Assembly: GCA_004154925.1 (NCBI GenBank)
Contig: QJNS01000003.1
Coordinates: forward strand, 310,001 to 374,000
Direction of reading: 5' to 3'
DNA length: 64,000 nucleotides
DNA from: Monosporascus cannonballus
Lineage: Eukaryota > Ascomycota > Sordariomycetes > Xylariales
Part shown: one piece after another, positions 35,384 through 48,496 of the stretch
How positions within the stretch are numbered: position 1 is the stretch's first letter
How the letters are laid out: each line of letters starts with the position of its first letter
Translations under genes and position numbers: made by a program
Notes under the pieces: generated by a model
Seen by the model: only the letters and a program-made list of their open reading frames with translations
What the model was told of the DNA's origin: nothing
The model's database searches: none

Positions 35384-35975
35384 ATAACAAGCTATATTCA
35401 AAAGAAAAAAAGAAAACCTCGATTAAATTAACGCGAAACGCGCGATAACCGTACAAATTTTATCGAGAAATTTGGCTTTATAGCTATTGCCTATTTAAAC
35501 TGCGTTCGTTTTGGAGAACCCGTTTATTTTTACGTAATAGATATTCCAAATTATAATTATTGTACCCGTCACCAACGTTCGGCTTATGACGTATTGGACA
35601 TAAGTTTTTTAGTGAAAATTAAAGAAAAACGCGAACGTTTACAAAAAGAATCACGCAAAATAGAGGATAAATTAATAAAACCTTTAGGTCGGTTAAAACG
35701 CTTACGTTTTCAGCAAGATATTTTGCAGAAGAAGGCCTTTGTTTATTTGAAGGAAAGTTATAATATAAAGTAATTAGAAAAATAGAAAAAATTGGGGGAA
35801 AAACAGCGACGCATAAAAACGGAATAAGCGTAACTTGTTCTTAAGATGGACGTTATTATAGAAGCGTTGGCTTTTATTAATTAAAACGCTATAAGGTTAG
35901 ATTTGAATAAAGGACCGTTATTGCCTGCAACCTTGGCTGCGTTAAAGACGGTCGGTTAGGATTCCGGCGGTAGAA
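35384..35975 (+). pseudogene. Antisense Cys6/coiled-coil gene, best-preserved relic (D-1)
   Basis: About 195 codons on the plus strand, opposite to D-1 pol, in one frame interrupted only by TAA/TAG at likely Gln or Trp positions. It probably began at ATA 35384 (from ATG). Order: basic N-terminus (QKKKRKPR), then FGFIAIAYLNCVRFGEP, then NYCTRHQRSA, giving Cys positions spaced x2, x7, x8, x2, x7. A long charged coiled coil follows (KEKRERLQKESRKIEDK, later LKRLRFQQDILQKKAF). Low base decay relative to its surroundings is notable. Homologous relics in family A share the layout but have x6 where this has x7. Role unknown; it could be a DNA-binding or RNA-binding accessory protein. Confidence 0.6.
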
Positions 35976-35985
35976 CGTCTTAACC

Positions 35986-38900
35986 AGGTTTATTGCACTC
36001 GTTAAGTGGTTAAGTAGTTCCTAAGTGTTTTCTTTATTTAAATAATCCTTTTATTTAACTAAATACTGAACTTTGTTTTAGATTGTTTTTGAATCCAGTA
36101 TTTGTTCGATTTTATATTTGTCGGAATCTTTTTCGAATTCCAGGTCTATTTTTAACGAGGCGTTCTTGGGTGCTAGTTTAAGCAAAGAAATATGAAAAAC
36201 AAAGTATATTTTTATTTCCTTGGGTAATAACAGTCGGTAAATGGTTTTGGAAATAATTTCTTTCTTCTTAAACGGACTAAGTTTCTTAAAATCCAGTTTG
36301 TTATTAGGTTTTTTGTTTTAATTTATAAAATGTTCGATGTTACGTTTTGTTTTTGGCGTAATAGGTAAATCTTATTTCTTTTTGTTAAAATTAATTTTTC
36401 AAATTTTTTTATTATAGTACTTGGTTATCTGTCATTAAAAGAATCGTAATTTGTTCTGAAAACAAACCTAAATTCTTTTGATTTTTATTATTAACGTTTT
36501 TGCTTTTAGGGTAAGTATAATAATTTTTGGTACTTTGTTAAATAATTATTTGGATTATTCCGTTTTTCCGTTATGTCCGTATATAGCTATATAAAAAGAT
36601 ACGCCTATATCCTCGTGAACAAATATATTATATGTAAATTGTGCTAATAGTAAAAGTTTTACCTCGTTATTTTGTTGGTAATTAACGTAATTTCGAAAAT
36701 ATTGTTCCAAAATTTAATTAAATTATTTTGTTTGTTTATCCGTTTAGGGATAATACGCTGTCGAGAACTTAAGTTTAATATCGATTTATTTAAAAAAGCT
36801 GGTGTTAATTTTCGAAATAAAAAACGTATTTTTATCAGAAATAGTTTTTTGAGGTATCCTATATTTGTTAAAATAATGTCTAATAAAAGCATAGGCTAAT
36901 TATTCTGCCGTTACGTTTCTTATAAAAGGTAAGAAGTACTTATACTTGGCAAATTTATCGATAATTACTCATATTCCGTTATATTCGAGTTTAATCACTG
37001 GAACTTTCGATAAAGGTAAATTAATGATAAAATCCTAAGTTATAATATCCTATACCTTATTAGGAATATGGGTAAATTGCAATAGCCCGTAAGGCTTATA
37101 TCGTACTGTCTTAGCCTTATTACAGATATTATAATTCTTAATAACTTTCTTAATTATACGGCGTAATTCAGGGAAATCATATCGTTTTTATATTCATTTA
37201 ATAGTTTTGAAGATTCCTTGGTATCTATATAATAAACTTTCATAAAATTCCTTCTCAAATTGTTCCTATTAATCTTTGAGAACATAGATTTTGCCATAAT
37301 ACAGTAACTGATCTTTTGGTTGTCCTTTGAATTATTAAACTTCGTTTTGTTTTTCCGGATCGTAAGAATTCCGAAATCGTTTCAAAAGTTCAAGGGTTGG
37401 TTTCTTTATTATTTTACACAGTTGTACGGTACTATCCTTGTTATACTGCAACATTTTCGTACTTTTTTGGGAACTTTAAAATTATAGTTTTTTTTTTGCA
37501 ATTAAAAATATCCACCTGGAAATTTTTTTTGATATAATGGATTTTAAAATTAAATCTGGACAAAAAAATATTTATCTTTTATGTCGTTTATTTAATTCTT
37601 AAGTTTTTATGAACTGAATAAAGTTTTTATAATTAAAGTAAATATCGAAAGATTTTTTAATTCCGCTAAAACCGGGTTTTTATTCTTTAAAAACGTTAAT
37701 AATTACTAATAGTTCTTCGTCGTAAATCTGATATCTAAGTTTTATATCTTGGAATACTTTTAAATTATATGTTATTAGGTACTATTTGCCTTTATTTTCT
37801 TATTATTCTAGAATTGCGCCTAAGGCATATTCCGAGGTATTTATTTTCAAGCGTTTTTTTATCGGAGTTTGACATGCTAACGATAGGTTTATTAGTAATT
37901 ATTTCTTTTAATTTTTGAAATGCTTTTTTATTTTTCTTAAGAAGTTCGAATTTCTTTTTAACGTATTTTTTAATAATAAGGTTCGTTAATAGCCTAACTA
38001 TATTTCTATATCCCTTAATCAGACTGCGTATATAACTCGTAAATCCTAAAATTCGTTAGATATTTATAACGTTCGCCTTGTTAGAGATAAGCCAGTTCTT
38101 AATTACTTTTAATTTGGAACGTTAAATTTGAATTTGGCTCGAAGTAAAAGTAAATCTTAGAAAATTTAATTTTTGCGTATGCTATATATTTTTGGCTGTA
38201 TTAATTCGAATATTTGTTTCGTTTAAAGTCTTAAATATTTAAACCATATAGTCCTTGTGCTTCTTTAGGATTTCTAAGTAAATAAAAATGTCGTTAAGGT
38301 AAACAAATACGAATTTATTTAAGAATTATCTAAGAGTGGTTATGACCAAGCTTTAGAAACTGGCGAGAACATTAGTAAGTTCTATCGGCATTGCTTTGTA
38401 TTCGTAAAGTCCATGTATTATTCTAAACGCCGTTTTCCATTTTTCTCCTTTTGCCATTTGAATACGGTAGTAATTTTTACAAAAATTAAGCGCGGTAAAT
38501 TGTTTGATTTTGCTGGCGTTTTTTTTAAATGTTTATAAGGGTTAAATAATATTTATTCTTTAATAATGATATCCTTTAATTATTTATAATTAATCCTTTT
38601 TCGATAAATAGGATTTCCGTTTTCGTTAATTCTTTATTTGCCATTCTTAATTTTTAATATTATGAGAACCGGGTATTTAACAGAGGTATTGCAAAGTTAA
38701 ATATATTTTTTCTTCAGATCCAGTTATATATTTTTCTATTGAATTTTCGATTTTTCTGGGTTTATATGGTAGATCTTGTGAAGCTTAAGATAATATCCTT
38801 CCTTAATGGGTATTTTGTGGTCCTATTGACCCTAACGAGGTAATTTATGGTTTTCTTTTATCTTTGAATAATCTTTTGAACCTTTGGTATTTAAGTGGTA

Positions 38901-39400
38901 CCGTGAGGGCATGATCCGAGATCTGAACCTTTTTAATAACATAGCAGATTTCTTGGTCTTTTTTTTCGGGTGGCTTTTTTTATTTTCCTAGGAAAATGTT
39001 TGACGTTTCCAGTTGATAAGTGGATTGCTGGATCTGAATTACGGCATTCCTAAGATAATGTCATATCCCGAAATATCGGCGACATCTAGCGAAATTCGTT
39101 CTTTATGTCCTTAAATCTATACGGGGAGTTTTTCGGTTTTTCGAAGAATTCTTCCATTTTCGTGCGTGGAAAAGCTTCCGCTTACTGTGTGTAATTTGTA
39201 AGATTTTAATTTGTATTTCCGAGGAACTTGATATTTTTCTGTCATTGCGGGGTAAATGAAATTGGTTTTTGCTCCGGAGTCGATTATGGTTCTAAATATT
39301 TTGTTTTTGTATTAAAATGGAATTTCGCTCGGACTGCGTATTTTCTTAGTTGTTTCGTATAAGGTCTTATATATTGGGGCTTTTTAATGCCTTATTTTCC
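35986..39400 (-). pseudogene. D-1 protease-RT-RNase H-integrase-chromodomain relic
   Basis: Chromodomain at 35986-36115: YKIEQILDSKTI, stop, NKVQYLVK, stop, KDYLNKENT, stop, EPLNHL; both core Trp codons are stops. Integrase about 36120-37350, RNase H about 37500-38000, RT about 38050-38850. The RT active site is YLNDIFIY (38290-38301 encode Y-L-N-D; first Asp lost). Protease (38980-39310) is well kept: IIDSGAKTNFIYPAM with intact D-S-G-A near 39271-39284, and GYDIILGMP near 39050. Minus-strand order is gag-PR-RT-RH-INT-chromodomain, as in chromoviruses. Confidence 0.85.
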
Positions 39401-40666
39401 AAGGCTTTTATCATTTTTTGACTGGCGTAATTTCCTTATAAAAAGGCGTTTTTATTCCCGGGCCTTTTTAGCCGCATATTTGGTACAGTGATTATCCATA
39501 TACTTATACCATTTTTTTCTGCTTAACTGGTATCCGAAAATCATCGTTCTTTTTTTGGCTTAACTTTTGGTCCTATATTTCCTAAGTTATAAGGTTAAAA
39601 AGGTATACCATTATAAAAGATGTTCTTACATTTAGGGATTCGTATTAGATACAAAGTATTAAAAAGTAACATAAATATCCTTTCGTTATAACTTTTTAAC
39701 TTCGTTTTAAATTAGGATGTAAATAACACAACCTAAGGTATTTTGGTTATCGAGGAATTTCTATACATTTATATTCATTATTTAGTTCGGTAAGTATTTT
39801 TTTTTATTTTATCCAAACTAAAAACTATTATTTTCTTTAACTTTAAATTAAATATGATAATCATTTTAATAGCAAATAATAAAATATAATAGATCGTAAC
39901 GATTTATCGATAATATTTTCGAGTAAATTGTATATTTTGGGAATTCGCTGAAATCCGGGAATAACCGTTCATAGTTGTTTATATCTGATCGAAATTAACC
40001 GTTTTCTGTATACATCTTATACTTCTAGGAATTAAGGTAGCACTGGTATCCTAGCTCCATGGTTATCCTTGAAGACGTTTATCCTGGATAGTATTTACAT
40101 GTTTTAACCTTAAAATCCTGATAAATTGGATAATTTTCGTACTTTAAAATATTGCTTCTGGTCCGAATAGTTATGGCGATAGTAAATTCTGGCTGGAAAA
40201 AAATCGAACTAATTTTTTCCTTTCCTTTTTTGCTTTATTATCGGTTTTTTGTTTAGCCGTTCTGGCTTTTTCCTGGGGTTAAAAAATCCTTCCTTTTTTG
40301 AAGTTCCTTTTAAGAGAGGAATAATACTTGCTTTTAAAATGCCCTTTTTACTACAGTTAAAACATTTCACTTTGGATTTTCTTTTTTGGGCTTTTTTAAA
40401 GCGGAATTCGTTTCTTTTTAAGGTTTGCTCTTATCTCTTTTAACTCGCTTATTAAAGTCTTTATCTCTATTTCGTTTATTAATTTTTTTCTTTTTAAGAT
40501 ACCGGTCGAAAATATGTGGGTCGGCGATAATAACCTGGTCGGTATATTTCATAAAAGATTTAATCCTAAGTATTTTATATATTTTGTTTTTAACCGAAAG
40601 CTTTAAGCCATTATAATAAGATTAAAATAACGCGTTTTTTGGCATGTTTAAAATAACCGCTAAGCG
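39401..40666 (-). pseudogene. D-1 gag C-terminal part
   Basis: Gag with a nucleocapsid knuckle encoded around 40353-40364: KVKCFNCSKKG, then a one-base loss before the HFKS-like continuation. It stops at the A3 insertion (TSD GTTAA) and resumes at 47575. Confidence 0.7.
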
Positions 40667-40671
40667 GTTAA

Positions 40672-41059
40672 TGTTATGGCCCAACGAGCCACGATCTCCA
40701 GAAACGGTCTGTTATAACCTAACCATAGGTGCGCGGTAGAGTAGGTTACGTAATGGATTACCAACTTACTGGTGGTAAGCCAGTGAGCCGGATCACCTAT
40801 TTACTAGTGGTAAGCCAGTGAACCGGATTATTAATTTGCTAGTAATGAACTAATAAGCCAGATTAAGATATATAGGCTTATTATTTTCATAATTTAAATA
40901 GCTTTAATTTATAATATAATTTCGTTATTTAAAATACTTTTGGCATTATAAGACGTAATACGATTATTATATTTATTGCTTAAGTTTTTACGATATTTCT
41001 GTTAATATAAATCCGTACGATGAAGGTTTAATAATTAATTAAATCTTTTAACCGTTATA
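40672..41059 (+). repeat. A3 5' LTR (subtype II)
   Basis: TGTTATGGCC to CCGTTATA; AGAAACGGTC block, TTACGTAA at 40746-40753, then 35-bp dyad units. Followed by CGTTACAAATC, again without a TGG primer site. Confidence 0.9.
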
Positions 41060-44000
41060 CGTTACAAATCTTTATTTAATAATATTGTTAAATTTTAAGT
41101 AATATCGATTAACGTTATATTTATTAATAAATAACCCGAACAGTTTATTTACCAGATTTTTGATTACCCGGATATTAAAATATAATTCGAAAAAGAAAAG
41201 GAGAAACCTCGTTTTTTTCGCGAAAAGGTTTTGCGACGACTGGATGCTATAAAGGAATGTATTTTTTAGCTTAAAAGAAATAATAATAACCTTACGATTT
41301 CCTTTTAAGCCGCCTATAAAAAGCTTAAGGAAAAAGGAAAAGTTTTCGAAATTGGAAAACTTTTTCGAATAAGCTAAATTATCCAGCTAATTCTACAAAG
41401 GAACTAAAAAAGGTTTGTAAACCTTTTAAGTTAAAAGTTTTCGACGGAATTTCGATTAAGTTATAACTATTTTTAATTTAATGCCGAATATATTTCGGAT
41501 ATTTTCTTATTCGATTAATTACGTTTATTATACAAATTAAGTTTGTAATCGGACGATTTACAGGAAACACAATTATTTGGTTCGAGCTTGTTATAAAAAG
41601 CTATGTTATTTTATTAATCCCAAAACGAACCCCAAAAGTAATACGAATTTATAGCGATTACGAATAATTCGAATAAATATTAATAAAAACTTTCGGAATT
41701 ATAAATATAAAAATAAAAGCCAAAATATAAACTTAGTAATTACGATAAAAAGAATTAATATCTAATTACGGCAATACGTTAATTTCAAAAATAATTAAGC
41801 TAAATTAAGCATAAAAAGTATTAATAATTAAGTTTTTCGACGGCCTGAAAAAAAATGCAGGAAAGGTTTTTAAATTTAATCGGCTTAATTATTTATCGGA
41901 TTATATCGTTATAATAGTTAAGATTAACGATCGATAATATACATGGAGTATTAAAGGTATTAAAAGAAAAATAATAATAAATTCCGATATATAATTAATA
42001 TTAATGTTCTTCGATATAATAATATTTTTTACGGCATAAAGCCAGGACCTATAAAACTAAGAGTTACTTATAAGAAGGATTAAAACCAAATTAAGTATTA
42101 TAATTGTAATAAAATGGAACATAACGTATCGTGGTATAAAATACCGAAGAAGTCCTATTAAGATACCTGGAAACCTATATATAAGGAATAATTCAAAACA
42201 AATAAAAAAAAGGAGGTAAATTTATTAATATAATATAGTCTAAATATATATTAGATCCCTTATGGTAAAAAAAACAATAAAGGGTATTATGACAAAGGAT
42301 TTGACGAAAAATGAAAAAAGTTAAAAAGCTAGCTTAATAGATAATGTGAATTTAACAAAAAATGTTATAAGCATAATTAAGCAAATATCAGAATTGGACA
42401 AAAGCACTTTGTCCCGGAACCCCGAATCGATATGGCAAAATGCATACTATATATTGCCGACAACGAAAATATCCCAATTACGAAAAATGGAAATAATAAA
42501 TTTACTAACGGATTACCCGTATATATTATAAAGGATTTAACTTTCTAAACCGTTCCGAAAATAATAAAAATAGTAAATAATAATATTAAGATTATCGAAT
42601 CCTAGCTTTAAGGGATATCCAGCAATTAGACGAAATAAAAAATTAGCCCGAAAAAAAATAATGCTTGCAGAAAAACCCTTTCTGTTATTGTGGATGGTAT
42701 AGCTTTTAAACGAAAAAGGAATTAATCTAGCGCAAAGTAAAAAAATATTATTAAAGAATTATTACGGATTTCCATTTTTATTTGGTATTTATTATAAAGT
42801 TTTATAAAAAAAAGGTTATTAAAAAAGAAATACGTTAATTTATAAGCGAACTTTAAAACGATAATTAAGATAATATATAATAGGATGCAATCGTAAATAT
42901 AAGAAAATAATTTATTGGATAAAAAATGAAATTATAATAAAATTAAGAATAATTAATAAAATTCGAAGGAATAATACGCCGGTAATAACGGTAAATATAG
43001 CAACTCAATGCATTAAACAAAGAAATATAAATAAATTTGACAAATTCTAGCAACAGTTAAAAGAAAAAGGGTATTTATAAAAAAGCCGTAAAATAACGAA
43101 ACGCAAAGCAGTTAAAAGGAATTTTTACAAAAGGCTTTAAATATGGCAATAAAAAACGTTAAGGACCTTATTATTTTAGATATACGGATCGGAACGTACT
43201 GGTATACCGTAATGGTAAATTGCGAAATTTTAGGCGGAAATTATATTGTACCGAATAAAGTTAATAAGTTTTAACTGTTATGGAGATATAAGTTATAACC
43301 TTATATAACGACGAATGCCGAAAGATAGGAATTGGCTTATAATAACGGAAAAAATATACGCGAAATTAATTATTTCGAGATTTTTATTAAAGGATGATAT
43401 TAGATAGTTGATTTAGATATTGTTTTATTTGGGAATTACGATATGATCTGAGGATTATTATAGATACGTTAATACGGAGTTTTGATTAATAGCGAAATTA
43501 GCTAAGTAAGGTTCGCCTTATATTTTATTAGCAAATAAAAAAAGAAAAACTTAAAATTTTAATATTCGATTAATAAAAGCGATACATATAGGCATAAGGA
43601 TACGATAAAAACTTTATTACTTAAAGGGATATGATATAAAAGAAACGAATATTAAAGAAGAATATAACGTATCGTTATTATTATTAATGCGAAATTAAAG
43701 TAATTAAATAATAATTCAAAATAGGAATAGTAGCTTCGAAAATTAGAAAAACTGATTTATATGTTATTATAATATTATAGATACAAGCCGTGTTGCCGAA
43801 AGGAGTTTGATACGAAATTATTAGAACATAACGAATAAGATTTTAAAATAATTTTTAAAAAAAGATTTTCGATAAAGTTTTACCTTATTTACAATCTTAA
43901 CGGAGACGAATTACGTAGTTTTAAAAAATGTCTAGAAAATTGGTTATAGAAAAAATGGATTTAAGTTTCGAAATTAGTAATAAGATAATTTGTGTTTTTC

Positions 44001-46550
44001 GCATTTAAGAAAAATATAAATTGTAATTTATGGTTAATCATCGACCATTGAACAATATTATTATTAAGGTTTGAATATTGTTATTTTTGATTATGGAAAT
44101 AAAAAACCGATTTTACGGAACCAAATAATTTATAATATTTGATTTTAAAGATAAACATAACTTTATTACAATTAAGAAAGGATACCAATAAAACATAGAT
44201 TTTAGAATAAAATACGGATTATTTGAGTATTTGGTTATATTAATGGGATTTACGAACGTATTAATAACCGTTAACGGTTGAAAAATCATGAATTACGAAA
44301 GTATTTCGATATTTTTGTCCTATGGTATTTTAATAATATTTTTGTTTTTTTAAAGACCGAAGAAATATATATAGGATATGTTTATAAAGCTTTTTAAGTT
44401 TTATAGGACATAAAGTTATTTATTAACGCCGAAAAGAATTAATTTCACAAATAAGAAATGGAATATCTAAGATAAATTATTATTTTAGGATATATCAAAA
44501 TAAACCCTTAAAAAATCGTTGTAATTATAAAATGGCAAATATTAATGATAATTAAAAAGGTATAAATATTTTTTGGATTTGTTAATCACTATAAGAAATT
44601 TATTTGAAATTTTAGCAAAATAGTTACACTTTTAATAAACTTTACGGAAACAAAGTAAAAGTTTATATGGACATTAGATACAGGAAAAGTATTTCAAAAT
44701 ATTAAGGATATAATTATTAGCGAATTAATATGAATTATGTACGATTTAAAGCGCCCCGTTAAATTAAAAACCGATATTTCGGATTGCCCGTTAAGTATAA
44801 TAATCGGAGAACGAAATAATTAAGGCAAATTATACCTTATTGCATTTTTTTCGTATAAGTTAAAAGAAGCCAAATATAATTACGGCATTTCAAATAGAGA
44901 ATTTATGGTTATTATTATAGTATTTTGAGAATTTAAACATATTCTAAAGGGAAATTTGCATTAAGCTAAGGTTTATACGGATTATCAAAATTTTACCCCA
45001 TTTATTACGATCAGGAAATTTATAGGACGATAATTAAAATACGCGGAAAAATTAGCAAATTTCGATTTTATTATTATTTACAAGAAAGACTTAGAAAATA
45101 ATGGAACAAATATTTTATGTAAGCGATTAAACTTTAAAGAAAAATTAATTGAAATTAATTATACAATTTTCGATATTATTATAAAAGGATATTTACGATT
45201 ACTATAAATTGCTATAATTCGAGCAGTACTTTTTAACATGAATTAAAAGATTTAGTAATATAATAATAATTTCCCAAAAGATTAAACCTCGAATAAAATA
45301 TAAAGTTTAAAGGAATATTAAAAGTATTATGTACGAAAATTATATTAACATTAATTATACTGATATTCAGAGATTTACAAAACCTTAAAACGGTTTTAAT
45401 ATACATATTTTTATAATATAAATTTAACGGTATAAGAAATTATATAGCAATACGATATTTGGGCCAAAGTAAAGATTCGACGAAACAAATCATACTGAAA
45501 ATTATAATTATTATTAGTTGTACAACGATTATAGTATTTAATTATATTCGATTTTATTATTAAAATTTTCATATTAAATTTTTTAATTACAAAAATATAT
45601 TAAGATAGTATTTTCGTAATCATCAGATGTTTCACGAAGTCTTTTTATATTTTACTATATTATAAGAGTACAAACGTCGAACAAATGGCATATATTTTTT
45701 TAGGTATTTTTTTAATATATACGGACTATTAATGAAAATTATTTCAGATAAATGTTTAATATTTGCATTTAAGTTTAATCAAAATCTGAGAATATATATT
45801 AACTTAAATTATAAGTTATCTAACATATTCAAATCTTAAACGGATTTATAAATAAAATAAATAAGTTAAACCTTTAAAACTTACGATATTATATTGATTA
45901 CGAACAGAATAATTAAGTTAAAAAATTATTGATTGTATAATTAACTTATAATACCCATTATTACGAAAGCATTAAGATAATACTAATAAACGTATATTTT
46001 GGTTTTATTTTAAAGGTTTAAAAAAATGTGCGATAACGGTTTAATTAAATTTAAAGTAATTTTTATATCAGAATAATGACTATAATTACATTCAGAAATA
46101 AAGACGGAATTAGAATTCGGGCGAAATTCAATAAGTAAGTATTATAATTAGGAAAAGTTAAAGGGATTAATTTTTGAAAAGGGGGAAATGGTTTTCCTCA
46201 TTACAAAAGATGTTCAGATAAAACGACCTAAGAAAAAACTCGATTTCAAATATATCGGTCCATATAAAATTACTAAGAGAATTTCAGAAAATAATTATTT
46301 ATTGGAATATTTACCAAAAGTTAAATTTTATCTAATTTTCTACGTTTTTTATGCGAGTTAATAGTAAATATAATTAAGGTGCATACGGTACAAAACGATA
46401 TAAAAGTGGAAAACCAACTGGTATATAAGGTGGAAAAAATTTCGATATGCGAAAACAAAACAGATTTACCCAATATTTGATTAAATGGAAAAAGTACCCG
46501 GATTCCGAAAATACCTAGGAACTAGCTAAGAATTTTATTAACGCCTAGCA
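41060..46550 (+). pseudogene. A3 gag-pol relic
   Basis: Gag from about 41090, with nucleocapsid at 42090-42141 reading YYNCNKMEHNVSWYKIP (first and last Cys changed to Tyr, His kept). Protease near 43190: NCEILGGNY, catalytic Asp changed to Asn. RT 43870-44590, active site YFNN at 44326-44337 (both Asp lost). RNase H about 44700-45130. Integrase to about 46430. Chromodomain 46440-46550: QYLIKWKKYPDSENT, stop, EL, the clearest chromodomain in the window with one Trp intact. Heavily RIPed elsewhere. Confidence 0.85.
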
Positions 46551-46701
46551 TTTATTAAAGACTTTTTATTACTAACGGCGGAATTATCCCAAATAATGGC
46601 ATTCTAGTCTATAAGATCTAAAAAGGGAAATTTTTAATTTACCGTATTTTAATTAACAACGTCCACCTTATGTAAACTTATCTTTCGACCATAAACTTTA
46701 A

Positions 46702-47106
46702 TTATAATTCCATAAAGTTGTGGGAATCGTTTAAAGATCGAAGGGTACGATTAATAAATTTCGCACCCTGGGATGGATGGTACTGACGCTAACGACATAT
46801 GCGAAAAAGATGTGCAAAAGTTTCGGATAAAGATTTTTCGGCCGTTAGTTTTTCCTTTTTTAATCTTTTCGATTTTGCAATATAACGATTAATTATAGAA
46901 ATAGGGATTTTTGTTCCGTCGCACGAATAATTTCAATAAATATATTCCTTATAACGAAAAACTCCGTTTATTATTGGATAATTAAGCTGCCGAATAAAAT
47001 AGAAAAAATACAATATTACGTTAAAACTTTCGAATTTAATTAAATTAGCTAAGGCAAGTTATTGTTTGGATTAGTGAAAACGACGTTTAGATATACCGGA
47101 AAACAT
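46702..47106 (-). pseudogene. Antisense Cys6/coiled-coil gene relic in A3, full frame
   Basis: 135 codons including stop, in one uninterrupted frame apart from four RIP-type stops, from ATG 47106 to TAA 46702. Starts MFSGISKRR. Cys positions 33, 36, 43, 52, 55 and 62 (five now Tyr, Cys62 kept) give C-x2-C-x6-C-x8-C-x2-C-x6-C, which fits the Zn(II)2Cys6 formula. It continues KIPISIINRYIAKSKRLKKE and ends FINRTLRSLNDSHNFMEL, a basic coiled-coil tail. Lies between chromodomain and 3' LTR on the strand opposite pol. Equivalent position and start to the copy at 8222. Confidence 0.65.
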
Positions 47107-47181
47107 ATTAAATAAATATAAAAAGCTTATTGAAAAATAAAAGAAAATCTTGAGGGCAAGATTTATAAAGAGGGGAGATTG

Positions 47182-47569
47182 TGTTATGGCCTAACGAACC
47201 ATGATTTCCAGAACCTGTCTATTATAACCTAACCATAAGTGCGCGGTGGGGCAGGTTACGTAATGGATTATTAACTTATTGGTGATAAGCCAGTAAGCCG
47301 GATTACTAACTTACTGGTAGTAAGCTAATAAGCCGGATTACTAATTCGCTGGTGGTAAACTAAGAAGCCAGATTAAGATATATACGTTTATTATTTTTAT
47401 AGTTTAAATAATTTTAATTTGTAGTATAATTTTATTACCTAAAATACTTTTAGTATTACGAAACGTAATACGATTACTGTATTTATTGCTTAGATTTCTA
47501 CGATACTTCTGCCAACATAAAACTGTATAAATGAGGTTTAATAGTTGGTTAAACCCCCTAACTGTCACA
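47182..47569 (+). repeat. A3 3' LTR
   Basis: TGTTATGGCC to CTGTCACA; same length and subtype as the 5' LTR. Confidence 0.95.
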
Positions 47570-47574
47570 GTTAA

Positions 47575-48496
47575 ACTTAGTCGTATATTCGGCGGCTGAT
47601 TTGGTCTGGTAAAAGAGATAAAGCTCTTTAACCGCGTTTTATTCCTTATTAGGATTTCCGAATAAAACCCGTATTTCTTTTCAAAATTCTTATAATCGTT
47701 AAAGATATAAATAATAAACTCCGATAATTCCTGGGGATAATTCCTTAAATAATCCCTTATAATGGGTTCGAATTATAGGAGAATTTTCCGGTAAGTAATT
47801 AAAAAATAGCTATAGCTTTTTAATGATCTTTAATTAAAGAACTTATATAAAACTTAAGGTAAAATCTGGCCTGAACTAAAAATTCTTCCGAGTCTTCCGA
47901 TTTATTATAAGGCTTAGGGAGGGTTAGCTTATAGCTTTTAACGTTTAGCATTTCTTTATAATTAAGGGGTGGAATAGTTTTTTCGCGTATTTGGTTCGTA
48001 CCAAATAATAGTAAGGTCGAGGCTTTTTGCTATTAAGCGAATTTAGCCTCTTTTTTCAGAGTTTTAACTTTCGTTATTAAGATATATAATTTGTTATCAA
48101 TAATGAATTCCTTTTTTTTCTTTCCTTTTCTAAGACCTTGCTTAATCTTTTTCTTTAACTTCTTTTTTAACCTTTTCCCGCTCTAATTCCTTTCCTTAGA
48201 TTTTAATGATATCCTGAGGAGTCAGCATATATTGTTACTAGGGTTATAAAAAAAAGTCCTCCCTGGGTTCAGGTAATAAGGGGTACCATATTATTAATCA
48301 GTTAAAAAACTTTTTTAATAAGAGATAAAGCGTTAAATCGTATTAATAACATTTTATTAACTAATATCGGAGATTGGGTATATTATTTAATTTTTAAATG
48401 TCGTTCTGTGCTATGGTTTACATTAAATTCAAAAAAGGGTATGCCTTTATTAAGCGGTAAATTAGTTGTTAGTTATTAATTAAACAGCTGTTAAAA
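47575..48496 (-). pseudogene. D-1 gag N-terminal part and leader
   Basis: Continues D-1 gag to the right of A3, then leader next to the 5' LTR. Lysine/arginine-coding stretches (CTTTTT/CCTTTTC runs on the plus strand near 48110-48190) suggest a basic gag segment. No domain could be named. Confidence 0.6.

Larger units (their letters stand above)
40672..47569 (+). mobile_element. A3: family A chromovirus inside D-1
   Basis: Simple complete copy, 6.9 kb, TSD GTTAA at 40667-40671 and 47570-47574. LTRs are 40672-41059 and 47182-47569 (388 bp each), subtype II with 35-bp dyad units. The polypurine tract GAGGGGAGATTG precedes the 3' LTR. No insert interrupts it, so it serves as the reference length for family A (internal region 6.1 kb). 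Confidence 0.95.
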
